Assembly (NCBI GenBank): GCA_950295325.1
Contig: OX485807.1
Coordinates: 40,828,440-40,888,439 of the forward strand
Direction: 5' to 3'
DNA from: Polytrichum commune
Lineage: Eukaryota > Streptophyta > Polytrichopsida > Polytrichales > Polytrichaceae
Length of the DNA: 60,000 nt
The first letter of the stretch is position 1; every line of letters begins with the position of its first letter. Of this stretch, positions 1 to 12,260 are shown piece by piece. The position numbers and the translations under genes were made by a program. The notes beneath the pieces were generated by a model that ran no database searches, was not told the origin of the DNA, and saw only the letters and a list, made by a program, of their open reading frames with translations.

Positions 1-836
1 CAACTTGACTGAGCTTGACAATTATACATGTACTCAAGGATCTTGGTTCTCTGAAATTCATTCTTGAAGTTAGTATAGAAAGAGAACGTCCGTACACATG
101 CATAAGAATGCTTTGCCCTGGATATGATCAGTGACCACTCACAACAATCTCGATGAATTTCAGTATACCTATTCTCACATCTGTCAAGAACTTTTAATTT
201 ATATCCTTGAAGTTGGCTGCAGGATAGGGGTTCAAAGTAACTAGCTGCAGGCTAGGCGTACAAAGTAGCTATGTCATTTCTCTTCCCATGTATCAATACC
301 CTGGGGTCATGGGAACCATCATTAACACTATCGTGGAGCTGCCAAAAACACATTCTTCAATTTTCTTGAAAGTGAAATTAAATACCTAGGGTACCGTCTG
401 GCTGCTGACTCCTGGTTGTGCAAAAAAAGTTTTCTAATTAGTTCTAATTTGACCGACATTTGAGAATGTAAACCTTTGATTATATTCAGACACAAATGGT
501 ATCAACCCGGTACCACTGAATTCCTCTCACTGAATTCCCTCCCTCTTTCCAACCATGTTGATGCTCCTCCTTGTGAAATAAACCAATCATCAATCCATTC
601 GAAGTATTAGAAGGGGAGAGTGGCTGCTTCAAAATTCTAAGAACACGATTGTTGACCCACTTTGACATAAGGTTAACAGATCCTTAAGAAAATGGGAGAT
701 GTCAATGTCGACAACGGAAGAACGACTGTAGAGCTTAGCTATTCCCCAATATTGAAAAGAAGAAGGAAATATTCATTTTTGGCGAGCCCAAACTAAAGAA
801 ACAACCAAAGACTCTTTCCGTGCATCAAGAACATGG

Positions 837-1400
837 AGAATTTCACACAGAACTAATCAGCTCCTGTTCTTCAAATAAAGAAACTCATCATTGACAGAAG
901 CCAAGAAAGGACTGAAAGATAGAAAGGAAAGGGAACAAATCAATGGCAGTAGAACCAGATGCATTGTACCGCGAATATGAACCGACTTCCCGAAGAAGCA
1001 AACCCGGACACTACGAACAGATTTGAGATTCTTCTATTTGGCCTGATGCCTTACCCTTCAAGATTACTTCTCATTTCCCGAAACAAATGTCGTACATCTT
1101 GCAGAAAGAATAATGCGACCAAATCTTGCCGCCAATTCAAGAACCTCAGTGTAAACTCTTCACCTAAATTTACCCCAAGAATGTGGTTCCATGCCATAAA
1201 ACAGCAATAATTGCACCCCTCGGCATGCCTACAAGAGGGAAAAAAATCATAATCACATAATCAAAATGAGGAAAGATGGGAAACACACATACCAGTGGTT
1301 TTCTTCGACAAGGAATCGAACAGAGATGAGAATGCGAGAAAGAGAGCGAGACGCTGCACTTTGAGGCCGCAGCCGAAGTCTCCTTCCTTTGGAAGCTGTT
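837..1400 (-). other. Possible 5' end of a spliced minus-strand transcript
   Basis: I see no recognisable protein here. A good intron lies on the minus strand: donor GTATGTGTG just below 1293 and acceptor TTTTTTTCCCTCTTGTAG ending at 1229, giving a 63-base intron. The sequence upstream (about 1294-1400) looks like a 5' leader. The next exon contains a 48-codon ORF (ATG at 1197, stop at 1051-1053) that resembles nothing I know. A second short ORF at about 837-965 starts with a hydrophobic run like a signal peptide. An E2F-like box (GGCGGGAA) sits at about 1402-1409, just upstream of the putative leader. This may be the start of a gene that runs off the left edge, a non-coding transcript, or chance. 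The splice sites are seen; transcription is inference. Confidence 0.25.
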
Positions 1401-1401
1401 A

Positions 1402-1409
1402 GGCGGGAA
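1402..1409. promoter_or_regulatory. E2F-like box GGCGGGAA
   Basis: The sequence reads TTAGGCGGGAAATG around these bases, which fits the E2F/DP core (TTTCCCGCC on the other strand). It lies just upstream of the possible minus-strand leader. Single-site matches are common by chance, so this is only a candidate. Confidence 0.25.
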
Positions 1410-1729
1410 ATGTACGTATCTGGTACATCATTGGGAGGTATTTTGTCTCACTTGGGTTAGCCTTGGATGCACGAGTGTACCGAGAGGGAAGATAAGGGGA
1501 GCTAGATGTAGCCATTATTTACATGTGATTTTGTACCATATGTACCCAGTGCGTACATGTGGTTTTTGGGTTGTGTGGAGGCTTAGGGCAGTGGTTGGGG
1601 TGGGACCCAGTTTGGCTTTTCGCTCGTAACGGCCATGAGGAGCCTTGCCTAGGCGTCCACTGGGCCCCACCATCTCTTTAGTATTTTGAATCTACTATAC
1701 AACGAAAGACGGGATGGTGGTCATTGAAT

Positions 1730-1905
1730 GGGGAGAACCGGTTGAGTTTGAGAAATAAACCATTTCAAATTCAAGACTTTAGGAATTACCCATCATTTTA
1801 GAGGAATTTAGAGAACATATCTCAAATTAACAAACAAAAATTCAAAAGATGTCAACATGTATTAACTGGTTGGACTTGGAAACACTAGGTTCTTGACGAG
1901 AATGA
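1730..1905 (+). repeat. Dispersed element, family R1 (right end decayed)
   Basis: This is one of five copies in the window of a roughly 215 bp element that begins GGGGAGAAC, carries the blocks GGTTGAGTTTGAGAAATAA and GATGTCAACATGTA, and in better copies ends TGCCCAAAAATCTCCCC. Other copies lie at 33918-34135, 34700-34892, 34999-35214 and 37590-37804. This copy has lost the terminal TCTCCCC end. The short terminal inverted repeat suggests a non-autonomous DNA element. Confidence 0.6.
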
Positions 1906-4900
1906 GGTACATGATCAACACATGTTTTGGAGTGTTGATCATCTCGAATCTTGTTGACATGTCGTGTCCTCATTGGACATGAGCATGTCAATTCTAGACC
2001 GTAGTCCAGGGAGTGGGCTCTTCATACCATGTATGAACAACGTGAGTGTAAGAAGACTCTTCAACCCATTCACGTTTTCATTCATTGTTGTTATATGGTA
2101 ACAGTCCTTGATGACTACCCTATTCATTCTTAATAAGGTTTGCACTAAGGTTCTAGGTATTTACAAATTAGAGGCTCTTGGAGCTCTCATGAGATTTTCT
2201 TTTCATATTAAGGCTAAGTTATTGTGCTCTTGTCTTTGTTTGTTTGATCCAATCGTTGAGTATGGATGAAAAAATATTCAAAAACTTTCTAATTAGAAAT
2301 TGAAGTGAATTTTATATGCAATAAAGGCTTATTTCATTCATAATTTATATTTTTTATATGTATTTCGGAGGCATTCACCTCATTAAATTGAAAAGCTTAG
2401 TATAAAAACATAGGTCCATTTTCTAGCCTACCATTAGTACGCATACATTTGTTTTTCTTTATAAACTTCTCATATATAGGGGAGTTTAATTTCATAGTGA
2501 CCCACATACATCATTTAGATTTCCAATGAAGAGTTTATCCCCAGGGACCATAGCACATTATCTTCGCGACATGGTGATCATTATCTCTGATATCACAACC
2601 GTGTCGTTTTACTACAGGTTGAAATGCAAAGGATGTTTTGCTACATTTTGTAATAGGGCTCCTCACATAGAAAATCTCGTTTAAAGTTAAAAAATGCATG
2701 GCCCTATTGGAGGGGGAATTGAGGGCACTTCCAATTCCACAGACAATTTTGGCATTGACTCGGCTTAGGGCTTGTCTCATTCGGTTAGGAAGATTATCGC
2801 GAAGACTATTGCAAATCACAAAGACTATCAATTCATGTTAGGGATTTGGGGTTGAGATGTATAAGTTACATGAGGTCAAAGTGAAGAATTTGTTTTGTTC
2901 TTTAAGCGATCACTTAGGCTTTCCTTATCGTGTTGTGTTTATATTATGAACACATAGTTGAATATCATTGTAACACATGTCTTGGTGGTGTTCATTTGTA
3001 AAACTACAACCTTGCCCTACACCACTCAAATATAGGCATTGAACTCGGGTGGGGCAGTTACTGCATTTTACAAACAATGTTTGACATAATATAAGGGGGG
3101 TTAAATTCATTTGAAATAAAAATTATAAAGGAATTCCAAATAATGAAGGTTCTTTTTAAATTAGACAACCCTGTGACAAGTAAAGTAGATTGGTATAAAA
3201 TGTGGGCCATTACTTTTCTAGTAGAATTATTATAGGGGTTGAATTTTAGGGTCCTAAGGTTTATGTTTACTATGATTTGTTTGTAAGCATGTTGCACATT
3301 GGATGGATGAATAATGCATTTGACATATGTGAAAAATATGTTGTTGTGTTTTATAAAATGATTGTCAAGCACAAGTTTTTTGCAATCACTTGTATAGCAC
3401 CATGTTGGCAATAGTATGTATTGACATGGATTTTGTATGTAAAGAATGGTATGTATGAACATGGTTTTATGTATGGACAAATATTACTTTAATTACTCAA
3501 AAGGAATATAAACTAAAATAAATTATATTGGCATGGGAAATCTAAGTAAAGGTAGGTGCAAACAAATAGGTAAGTACTTAGAGGGAACTTGTAATTCATG
3601 CTTTAGAAGTAAATAGCCCATAAACAAATACCCCTCCACCGTACGTGGTGCACAAAAATCCTATAGAGTGCCCCACCTGCACAGAGTTGAATTTAGAAGA
3701 GTGGCCATGTAAGGTCCCTATAAAGAACTTTTAAGTCTTGATCTCCTTATGTTCAATGAGGCCCTTGCCCCATGGCTTTATGCAAATCAGCCATGAGCTT
3801 TTAATAATGAAATGCCCTAGGCCATATCTTATCCAAAAAACTCACATAAGTAAATGCGTAGTAGATCTCTTTGAAGTACTTAAACTAGGTCTAATAAATA
3901 TTAATTCTTTCTGATAGTTAAATGTCAATCAATTGTTAATGAAATAAGTATGATAGCTACATACTTTGTATGGAATGTGTTATGGTATGATATTGGAGTT
4001 AATGCAAGAGTTTCTATTGAAGGTTAACGATCTTAGGGCCGTAGTAAACAAGTATATCGCTAGTGGCTCCTAGAAATATCATATTGTCATGGTAGTGTCT
4101 TAAATATTATTTTGGATTGTTCATAAAATATTTTTCAATCCATGAACATGACCACTTTCACTTTAAACTAAGCTTGAGGGCCCCCTGATTCCAAAATTCG
4201 ATTTCAATTTCCCACAGTACGACCTTTGGATAATGTTCAAGGGCCCTTAGCTATTCATGGTCATGGCTCTTGGTTTGTGTGTAAATCTACCTTATATTTG
4301 CTTCCGTAAGAAGCCAACATAATTATCTATCCATCTCTCAACTAAACTCAATACTCTCAAAATTGAGAAACATGTTTGTTGGTACCGAGTGGGCACATCT
4401 TGCCTTGCTTCACGCATAAGGGAAATGGGAGAAAGCCCGAGTAGCAAGGAAGGTGGGCTCCTTCCCAAACCCCAAAAGATTCTTGAATCCATCGAACCCA
4501 TGCACAAGTTTGTACATGGTGGCCATAATGCTCATCTCTCATGAAAGAGTATCTTGAAAAGTATTCCATTCTAAAGTATCTCTTGTGTCGATCGATTCAA
4601 ATATATTGATACAAGCAAAGTGTAGCTCATAGTCTCCAACGTCTTGCCACATAAGGTATATGAGGCTAATTCGGTTAGCTTCTTTAATCTGACACTTGTT
4701 TTTGGCTTTGAATCGGCTGTATTATCACCATGTTGTCATACAAGTTAATTTAGCCGTCACCTTGATGATATTTGGGTTAGTTACCTTCGCAAAATCCAAA
4801 TCACACTCACTATCCTTCATAATTAAGAGTGCTACCTATTGAGCCCTAACATGTTTGAGTTTTGTGAGTGAGTTGGGCAAATTAGGAGGCGGCATGTGGT

Positions 4901-5550
4901 TGTGAGGTGCCGACCAACTTGTATTGTGGGTATTCTATAAAGAAAAGCCAACTTGGAAACACTTTATCTTACCCATGACCACTTTAGAAACATGGCATAA
5001 TCAATATTGGCATTGGACTTGGTTTTCGTTCGCAAACGACCCATGTAGAATTTGCTAGTAATGTCATTCACTTACACAACATTGAACGATGGAAGAAGTT
5101 TCCCCCTAAAACACCAGATTGAGAAGCAAAAAATCTTTGATTCCAGAACCTAGATTAACACCTTCCTCAACTCCGATTTCAACAGTTTCAAAATCTTTGG
5201 CCCCGCTTCGCAATTGCTAACTCACTCAAGCTTCTAATGCTTGAATCCATTGGCTGGATGATTCCACAAGGTTGGAGGTGGCCACGTTAGCCTCATCTAC
5301 CTTAGTAGATTGTTTTCTCAATGACCAATTGGAGCCAAGGTAGCCTGGCTTGACTCAGCAGCCACACATACGCCCTGGGCCCAAAACAAAAATGTTGCTT
5401 ACGTTCTCCATTGCACATGTTTCCATAACCTTGGACCCTAAACCCCAAATAGCTTATTCAATGTACTGAGATTTGCAGCAGTATTGCATCTATGGATGAG
5501 CCTTTAAAAAGATAGACTTTGCATGACAAAGTCAAAAGCCAACTTATCTG
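1906..5550. other. Intergenic, no supported gene
   Basis: This is AT-rich sequence with only short open frames. A 98-codon minus frame at 2535-2831 and a 140-codon minus frame at 3058-3480 have no recognisable motifs. Parts near 2930-3110 share words such as CACTCAAATATAGG with the R2 repeat family, so old element debris is likely. No splice-supported coding sequence was found on either strand. Confidence 0.5.
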
Positions 5551-5935
5551 TAAGGTAATAGGTCTTACATGGATATTTTCACTGTGCACCCACTTCTTGT
5601 TCAATTTAAAACACACAATTAGTGCAATATGATGAGTACATTTAAATCGTACCTGTAGCCACTTCCCTAATAATTTTCGGAGCTTGTATGGATTTCCTAT
5701 TCATTGTCAAACTGAAGATTTTTTGAATTATTAAATGATCATATAGGTTCCCCAATTATGTTGACTACCTATTGCATCTAGAATGGTGAACAAATTTTGA
5801 GCATGTAGTCCAATCTTTGTTCAACACATTTCTTTTTGGTGTCCATTCTTAGATGCACACCCAACCATATACCACTCAAATACAGATGACCATTTTAGAT
5901 CAAACATTGAATTAGGCAAATCTACCTTATATTCA
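5551..5935 (+). repeat. Dispersed element, family R2
   Basis: R2 is a 320-380 bp element seen at least five times in near-full form, plus fragments. It starts with a form of GGTGGGTCTTAAATGGTTAC, continues with CTGCACCCACTTCT and AAACACACAATTAGTGCAA, then TTTGAGCACGTAGTCCAATC, and ends near CCACTCAAATATAGGTGTCC. Other copies are at 13510-13832, 15158-15470, 43518-44515 and 53777-54153, with fragments at 20505-20572 and 25078-25165. The outer ends are weakly inverted (ATAAGGTAGA against GTAAGCTAGA), which suggests a MITE. Confidence 0.6.
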
Positions 5936-7081
5936 CAAGAAGTATCTCAACAGCTCCTAAAACTTGACAGCAAATCTGGTGCGAATAGAGAGATCTAGTT
6001 CCATTGAAATCCACCGTCTGCAATCTGTGTAAATTCACTGGTAAAATGAATACCTACTGCATCCTTTCAATTTGCTGCTGTAGCATTATTTGAGTGCTGA
6101 TATGTATTCCAGTTTTCGTCCTTACAAAGTTGTCAATAATGTTCTGCTGTCAAAGTAACACCTCCCATTATTCGTCCTGTCACACCTTGCGTTAAACAGC
6201 TTCCTCCTTTCAGCAAGTGCACAAAAAATCACCAACAATGTGATAGACTATTATCTCCTTCCTCTTCCTGCTGCAAATGCCACCACTTTGTTGGCCGACT
6301 TCAAGGCTCGAGAACAAGGTCACTTGCCTGAAGGTGCATTTACATCACCTACCATAGTGGTTGAGTTGTGATTCAGGCCCACTTTCAACCACAACTATGA
6401 TTTTAATTCGTTACACAACGATTCTTGTAGCTGAAGAACAGATTTGAAAATCATTGATTGTCCCTCCTATTGATGCAATCCATGGAGTGATGACAAACAA
6501 GTTATGGGATCTAGTGGAAAGGTTGTCTAAGAGTAATTGCCTCCTACAAATCCTTTCCCATGCTTTTGGCATTAAAGTTCTCTGTGCTAGGGCCACACAG
6601 TAACTAAAAACAAAATAGAGCAAAAGAAAGTAAAACTACAACCATCACAACTAATCTCAACTACACCTCGTATTCTACTTTGGCAAGTAAGAGTGGCTGT
6701 GGTTGCGGTTGTCATCAATGGGCTTCTTTTCCCTCCTCCCTCAAAAATAGAACCAAAGAAAGTAAACTACAACCATCAACCACAGAAACGGTGGTTGTGG
6801 AAAAGCACCTTGAGTAAGACCTTGGAAACCAATTGACCCTGTACAAGAAAAGAGCATTGATTTAACTGAGGAACCAGTATTGTGCAAAAGTTTCTAGAGG
6901 AGTACAACAAGTTGTTGTCAATACTCACCAGCATCAATTTCAGAGAATCCCAAACTGTACATAGGTTTTCAAAGACTGCGCAAGAGGAATAACTAAAAAC
7001 TCTTTTCGACTTGTGCCAAGAAATTACAATCTCCAGTGATAGTTAAAACTTTTCACAATGCCCCTGTCTTTGCTGACGTTA
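5936..7081. other. Intergenic, 3' flank of the hydrolase gene
   Basis: Only short open frames occur here. The longest (6411-6623, minus) has no motif. Two related stretches near 6600-6650 and 6720-6790 share AAAGAAAGTAAACTACAACCATCA, suggesting an old local duplication. The downstream part presumably holds the 3' UTR of the minus-strand hydrolase gene. Confidence 0.4.
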
Positions 7082-10000
7082 TTACTTGGCTTCAGTGATA
7101 ATGTCATTGATAAAGGTGCCAATTTGTTGAAGTGCCTTCTGGTCTGATTCATCTTGAGTCAAACCACCAGCACGCTTGCCTTTCTTTAAAGAGTGGTCAC
7201 CACCCTCGACCACATGTAAGTCACTCTTCACTGTCATTTTCTTGCGCACCTTCTCAAGCTCTGTCAAGGGGCACATGGAGTCCTTACTTCCCTGCATGAC
7301 ACAAAGAAATAACAAATAATCAAGTGCTTGACATCAACTCACACAAGTGATAACCCAATAGAGTTATCCTTTAATTCATTTGGTAGTTGGTTGTTTTGCA
7401 TACAATACTTTCCATGTTCACTAAGCTTTTGGTGCATGCTTGGAGTGGGTGTGAGGTTTGAACAAAGAACTTACTATATCGGCTCATTGAGGACCAAACT
7501 GAATTTGGCATGCCAAAAATCTCCAGTCGGATTAAAGGATAGCTCTAATTAGTTTCTGTGATTACAACTTGTGCCAAGGAGATGTCAGTAATGGAGTCAC
7601 ATACCTGAACAAACAGAACTGGCGCTTGAAGCTCGAGCAGACTTTGGTCACGGAGAGCACCATTAGCTCCCTGGAGAAGCAAAGAAAGAACATATTTAAC
7701 GATAAGAGAAAACGTCAATTGAAGAAGATCAAATACCAGAATCTAGAAATTTTTCAATATCAGAAACATCAATGAAAAAGGGAATACATGTGGACTGGTG
7801 CAGTTTTGGGAATCCTTGCAACCACAAGCTAAGGCTTAGCCAGTGACAACCCAAGAAATGTGAAGAATGATCTGTTCATGCAATGAGTTTGGTATAAACA
7901 TTAATTGCCAACAATTTTGAATATCAGAGAATCGCTTCTAAATATCTTTGACCAGTCATATTTGATGATAACCCTATGCTGGTAGCTGCGAAACACAACA
8001 AAAATCAGAGCAAGACATATACAATCGTGTCTTCGTACAAAAAGACCGTTTTGCATAAAATTTGTTTGGACTTGAAATGTAAATTTGCAACACAAAAGGA
8101 CTCAATGAAAGTGCCACCTTGAGAGGATAGCCAAGGCAAACAACAGCAGCCACCTTCATGCCCTCTTTCCCAGCCACCATGCAGCTCACCCTGTTTCAAT
8201 ACACTACACCTATTTAGCCAAAGGTATAAATAAAAAGAACTACATTGTTCATGCTATTTAGTGTCTTTAGTATTCTAAGTTACGGATGTTCTTACAACAA
8301 AGATCAAGTAGGTTGTTTGGATATTGTAGAACACAAACGACTTTACTGAGTAAAAACTTCTCAGTAAAACATTATAGCTCTATGTAACTCCAAATAGTAA
8401 GTGACACCAAATACCATCAACAGTGGACTTCAATATTGACGTTTCAATGGTCGATCTGATTTTCATCTTGGTATGGGTGCTTTGTGAACCACAGGCACAA
8501 GGTAGAGAATTTTCTTGAACCATTATATTTTGTTAATCAAGGATCCCTGGGCTTTTCAGTGCTCGGTCTGATTACTCGTGCAAACAAAGCACTGGATAAA
8601 TGCTTAGTCACCATTTGTTACCTGGAACCCATGGACTTTCCAACAAGCACCAGGGGATGGCCCGGGTTCCTGGAAATCGCTTTCTCAATTTCTGCTATGT
8701 GGCTATCCACCAGCTTCTCAGCTTTTGGAGGGGCCCCTTTCTTTCCGTTTGCACAATCTGCAGAACAATTTGATTTTTCATTCTAGGTCATCCAGACAAA
8801 TTGCACCAAATTCAAGTTCAAAAGTTCAAAAGTTTCATCAGAAGTCGGTTAACTCAATTTTCAAGACAATCATTGGCCTGTCGTATGATATTATTAGTGT
8901 CACTTTGACTCTCTGTCCCTGAGGGTAGAAATCCTGAACCTCTCCCCAAGAACTGCAATGCAAGTAAAGAGTCCCAATTGAACAAAAGAATGATTCAATT
9001 TCCACCCACGATTCAAAAAGGTAAGATAGACGTCCCTAATTTGGTTGCTGAACTTAATCGGACACCAAAAAGACATGTGTTGAAAGAGAGTGGACTACAT
9101 GCTCAAAATACATTAACCATTTTAGACTCAACAGTCAACAAAATTGGGAGGACATATATGATATTTAACAAGAAAACGGTAGAACCGTGAGGCTCTGTCC
9201 TTTATTATGAAAGACTACAATTATAGTTGTCCACTTTGCTCATGCCAATCCATGGCTATTTACTATATCAAACCTTTCTTGGATTTTGTGCACCTTCTTC
9301 TCAAATGTAGGTCAAGGATTGAAGCTACTGATTTATCACCCAAATTTTTTAGAATAAATAATCAAGAATTGCCGAAATAACTATAGTTAACTAGATTTCT
9401 TTCAATGCATTTTAGGGAGCAATTATAGTGTGTTATATATATACATATATACATATATACATATATATAATTATAGTTAACATCCACATTAAATAAAGTG
9501 GATCAAAAATAACAAGAACAAGTAACGTCCAAGTGTGAACACAAAGTGGTTAGGAAATTTGCTCTTGAAACGAAGAAGTTGATGCATAGTCTCTGTCCTA
9601 CAGACAGAGCCAATAAATCAGACAACCTTCAGTTTGACAATGAATAGGATCTCTATACAAGCTCCCAAAATTATGAGGAAAGTGGCTACGACCTTGATTT
9701 GGATTTGCTAACCATCTCGTACTAATCGAGTGTTTCATATCCTGGGAGAAGTGGGCTAGTTGGAAAAAGTAATTATTTAAGCGCCATCTACCTTAGGTTT
9801 AGTCGTAGGCAGAAGCCTGGTGCATGTGATAGGCTGCCAAACAAACAAACAAACAAACATACTCACATGGATAGTCAAAGGTCACAACATCTACCGCATT
9901 GGTTTCCTCAGTCAACAACTTCTTCCATCTGCCACAAAAAAACTCAACATGATTCGTAAGCGTTATACCCATATTCACACAACTGTAAGCAAAGCTGACC

Positions 10001-10474
10001 ATTTCTACTACTGTTCCTATACCTTTGAGTATGCTTACTAAAGCCCCCCACTTCATGCGTTTTTTTACAAAATGAAGTGCTGGGACTTAAGTTGCATACC
10101 AATTTCCCCCCACCAGGTAAGCACAAATTGCACATTGCTAATGTTCTATCTCAAGTTCCCTTACTAAAATCACTTCAGCTACGAAATGACTCTAACTCCA
10201 AGAAGTTGACATGCGGGTATGAGTGTACATACCTAACCATCCATTCATGTGAGGAGTTAGCTCCGGCGCCATGCGCAAATACCAGAAGAGGAGATGTTGC
10301 TTCTGATTTTTTTCCTGTTGGATTCTTTCCTACCTCAGGAGTCTGCTCTTCTTCTTCCTCCTCCTCCTCCTTCTTTTTAGTCTCCTTTTTCCTGTCGTTG
10401 ATCTTGCTCTTCTTGGACGGTGCGGAAGAGGCTGCACCGGCTCGCTTCTTTGAGCCTGCCGCCTTACCTGTCAT
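7082..10474 (-). CDS. TEX30/KANL3-type alpha/beta hydrolase-fold protein
   Basis: Six exons give a complete protein of about 262 residues: 10474-10233, 9928-9867, 8757-8622, 8190-8118, 7670-7605 and 7291-7082. All junctions are GT-AG and keep frame. The fold shows as VFAHGAGA, then VVTFDYPY, then the nucleophile elbow GKSMGS (Ser), the acid in QGSKDS (Asp) and the base in GGDHS (His), so the Ser-Asp-His triad is intact. The N-terminus carries a Lys/Glu-rich stretch including a run of eight Glu ahead of the core. The substrate of this family is unknown; similarity is to animal TEX30 and to small plant alpha/beta hydrolases, and it is probably soluble. I chose ATG 10474; an in-frame ATG at 10528 would add 18 residues. 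Its promoter and first two exons sit between long inverted repeats, and intron 5 is largely filled by a small element. Confidence 0.88.
7359..7546 (+). repeat. Foldback MITE, family R3, internally deleted copy
   Basis: The element lies in intron 5 of the hydrolase gene. It starts TAGAGTTATCCTTTAATTC and ends ATTAAAGGATAGCTCTA, with the same internal blocks as the full copies at 56654-56991 and 58488-58831 (GTTGGTTGTTTTGCATACAA, TTGGTGCATGCTTGGAGT). Most of the right arm is missing, so it no longer folds along its length. TA dinucleotides flank the ends, which fits a TA-inserting DNA element. Confidence 0.7.
9165..9617 (+). repeat. Left arm of a long inverted repeat around the hydrolase 5' end
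   Basis: This arm is the reverse complement of 11076-11464 with few mismatches over most of its length (outer end TTAACAAGAAAACGGTAGAA, inner end CAGACAGAGCCAATAAA). It holds about 60-70 extra bases that include a TA-rich ACATATAT tract near 9435-9470. It lies in intron 2 of the hydrolase gene. The high similarity points to a recent origin or to conversion between the arms. Confidence 0.9.
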
Positions 10475-10800
10475 TTTGGTGAACTTCACAAGAAATTGGC
10501 TCTGCCTACACAAACAATTTGCCTTCACTCTAGCAATTCAATTCTGATCTCCCCTTCCGATTGTTTTTTTTCTTTTTTGGCAAGGGTTTTCTGAAAGATT
10601 GGAGGAGAATGAAAACCTTAAACCCTTTAACGCAGCTCTGCCTACATAAGAAATTCGCCTCCACTCTAGCAGTACAATTCTGAGTTCCCCTTCCGATCGT
10701 TTGTTTTTTGCTGAGGCTCTTTTCTGAAGCATTGGAAGATGAAAACCTTAAACCTTAAATCCTGAAACCCAAAACCAATGTGTCGGTACTCCTCCTTGTT
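10475..10800 (-). promoter_or_regulatory. Hydrolase promoter and leader with a tandem duplication
   Basis: Two direct copies of about 125 bp follow each other: about 10498-10626 and 10632-10757. Each starts GCTCTGCCTACA, passes CACTCTAGCA and CCCCTTCCGAT, and ends GAAAACCTTAAACC. The first copy abuts the start codon region, so the second is probably a duplicated leader or core promoter. No TATA box stands out. The repeat is seen; the promoter role is inferred from position. Confidence 0.5.
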
Positions 10801-11075
10801 CAAGCGCTCTGATGATTCTCTACTTCTGTCACTGATTCCCTATCTACAAGCAATGTACTAGATGTAACAAACAATTGCAATAAAACATCGCAATAGACAT
10901 TGACCAAGATTCAATCTCTCACTCTCCCTGCCATACTTGTTAAGTCAAGCGAATGTTTTAGTGTCCTAGAATGTTTACAAACTGTAGTTGAGAATCTACG
11001 GTTAGGGCAATTTTGCGCTCCACGTGTCTTCGGCTGACTTGGCGCACTTCCATTTCCAGCATTTCCTTGATTAGG

Positions 11076-11464
11076 TTTATTGGCTCTGTCTGTAGGACAG
11101 AGACTATGCATCAACTTCTTCGTTTCAAGAGCAAATTTCCTAACCACTTTGCGTTCACACTTGGACGTTACTTGTTCTTGTTATTTTTGGTCCATTTTAT
11201 TTAATGTGGTCTCTCTCTCTCTCTAATTGCTCCCTAAAATAATTGTAGTTATTTTGGCAGTTCTTGATTATTCAGTTTAAAATTTTTGAGTGATAAATGA
11301 GTAGCTTCAATCCTTGACCCGCATTTGAGAAGAAGGTGCCCAAAATCCAAGAAAGGTTTGGTATAGTGAATAACCATGGATTGGCATGAGCAAAGTGGAC
11401 AACTACAATTGTAGTCTTTCATAATAAAGGACAGAGCCTCACGGTTCTACCGTTTTCTTGTTAA
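11076..11464 (-). repeat. Right arm of the long inverted repeat
   Basis: This is the partner of 9165-9617. It lies about 600 bp upstream of the hydrolase start codon. It carries a (CT)n run at 11212-11223 where the left arm has its TA-rich insertion. Between the arms lie 1458 bp with exons 1 and 2 and the promoter. Confidence 0.9.
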
Positions 11465-11989
11465 GTTAGGTGGCAAGTTCCTTTAGCATCCAGCCTCAAA
11501 AAATGCAGGGCCATGGATCTGTGCAAAAGAAGAGCGGATAGTTTTGATCACTTAAGAAAATCCCAAGCACACACATCTACGAATTTCTGCATTTCCATTT
11601 TGCGGCTCAAATTTATACGTCCTTTGTCTTTATCATCCATGTAACGCATCACCTTCAAATAAACCACAGTGGCACAAATTATTATCATGTTGCAGTGAAA
11701 TTGAGGCATCGTAGATTAGACAACACTATTGTTGGCATGCCAACCATTGTAGTACAGGTGTGTAAGGTTTAACCTTCTCATTGAAACTTTCTTTCTTCAC
11801 ATTTTCTTAGACTCTACATAGCTGTAATACATAAGATTTGCAGGTTCCATGTGTCACCGAGAAGTTTTGCACTTCATGCAATAGTTGCAACCAATGTCAG
11901 TCTGGTATAAGGTGAATGCATAGTATCAATAGGTAATCAACATCAATAATGGTATTAAATAACCTACCCATGGGTTATCAAAATTGTAA

Positions 11990-12260
11990 TACCAATTAAA
12001 TATATATCATTGGTGGGGATGTCAAGTTGAGATATTTGTATACCCAACTTATTATTTGGATCAATTACCATTCTAATCAATATTGATACTAGGCGATTTT
12101 GCCTAGATATCAAGGTTCTTGCGCAGTATATAGATCCAAATGGTATCAAAACAAAAATACCGTCAGTTACTCGTACCAAAATTTGTGACATCCTCATCAT
12201 AGTAACCCAGATGGCATCAAATAATAGGCAATACAAGACCAATACTAGTTGCAACATCAA
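11990..12260 (+). repeat. Dispersed element, family R5
   Basis: It shares an ordered series of blocks with the reverse complement of about 57260-57600, such as GGTTCTTGC, TATATAGACCCAAATGGTATC and AAAACAAAAATA. A more distant relative with repeated GGTATCAAT words is at 14400-14650. The ends are not clear. Confidence 0.5.

Noticed and set aside
2535-2831. 98-codon minus frame
   Set aside because: No recognisable domain; composition is not protein-like and it lies in repeat-rich DNA.
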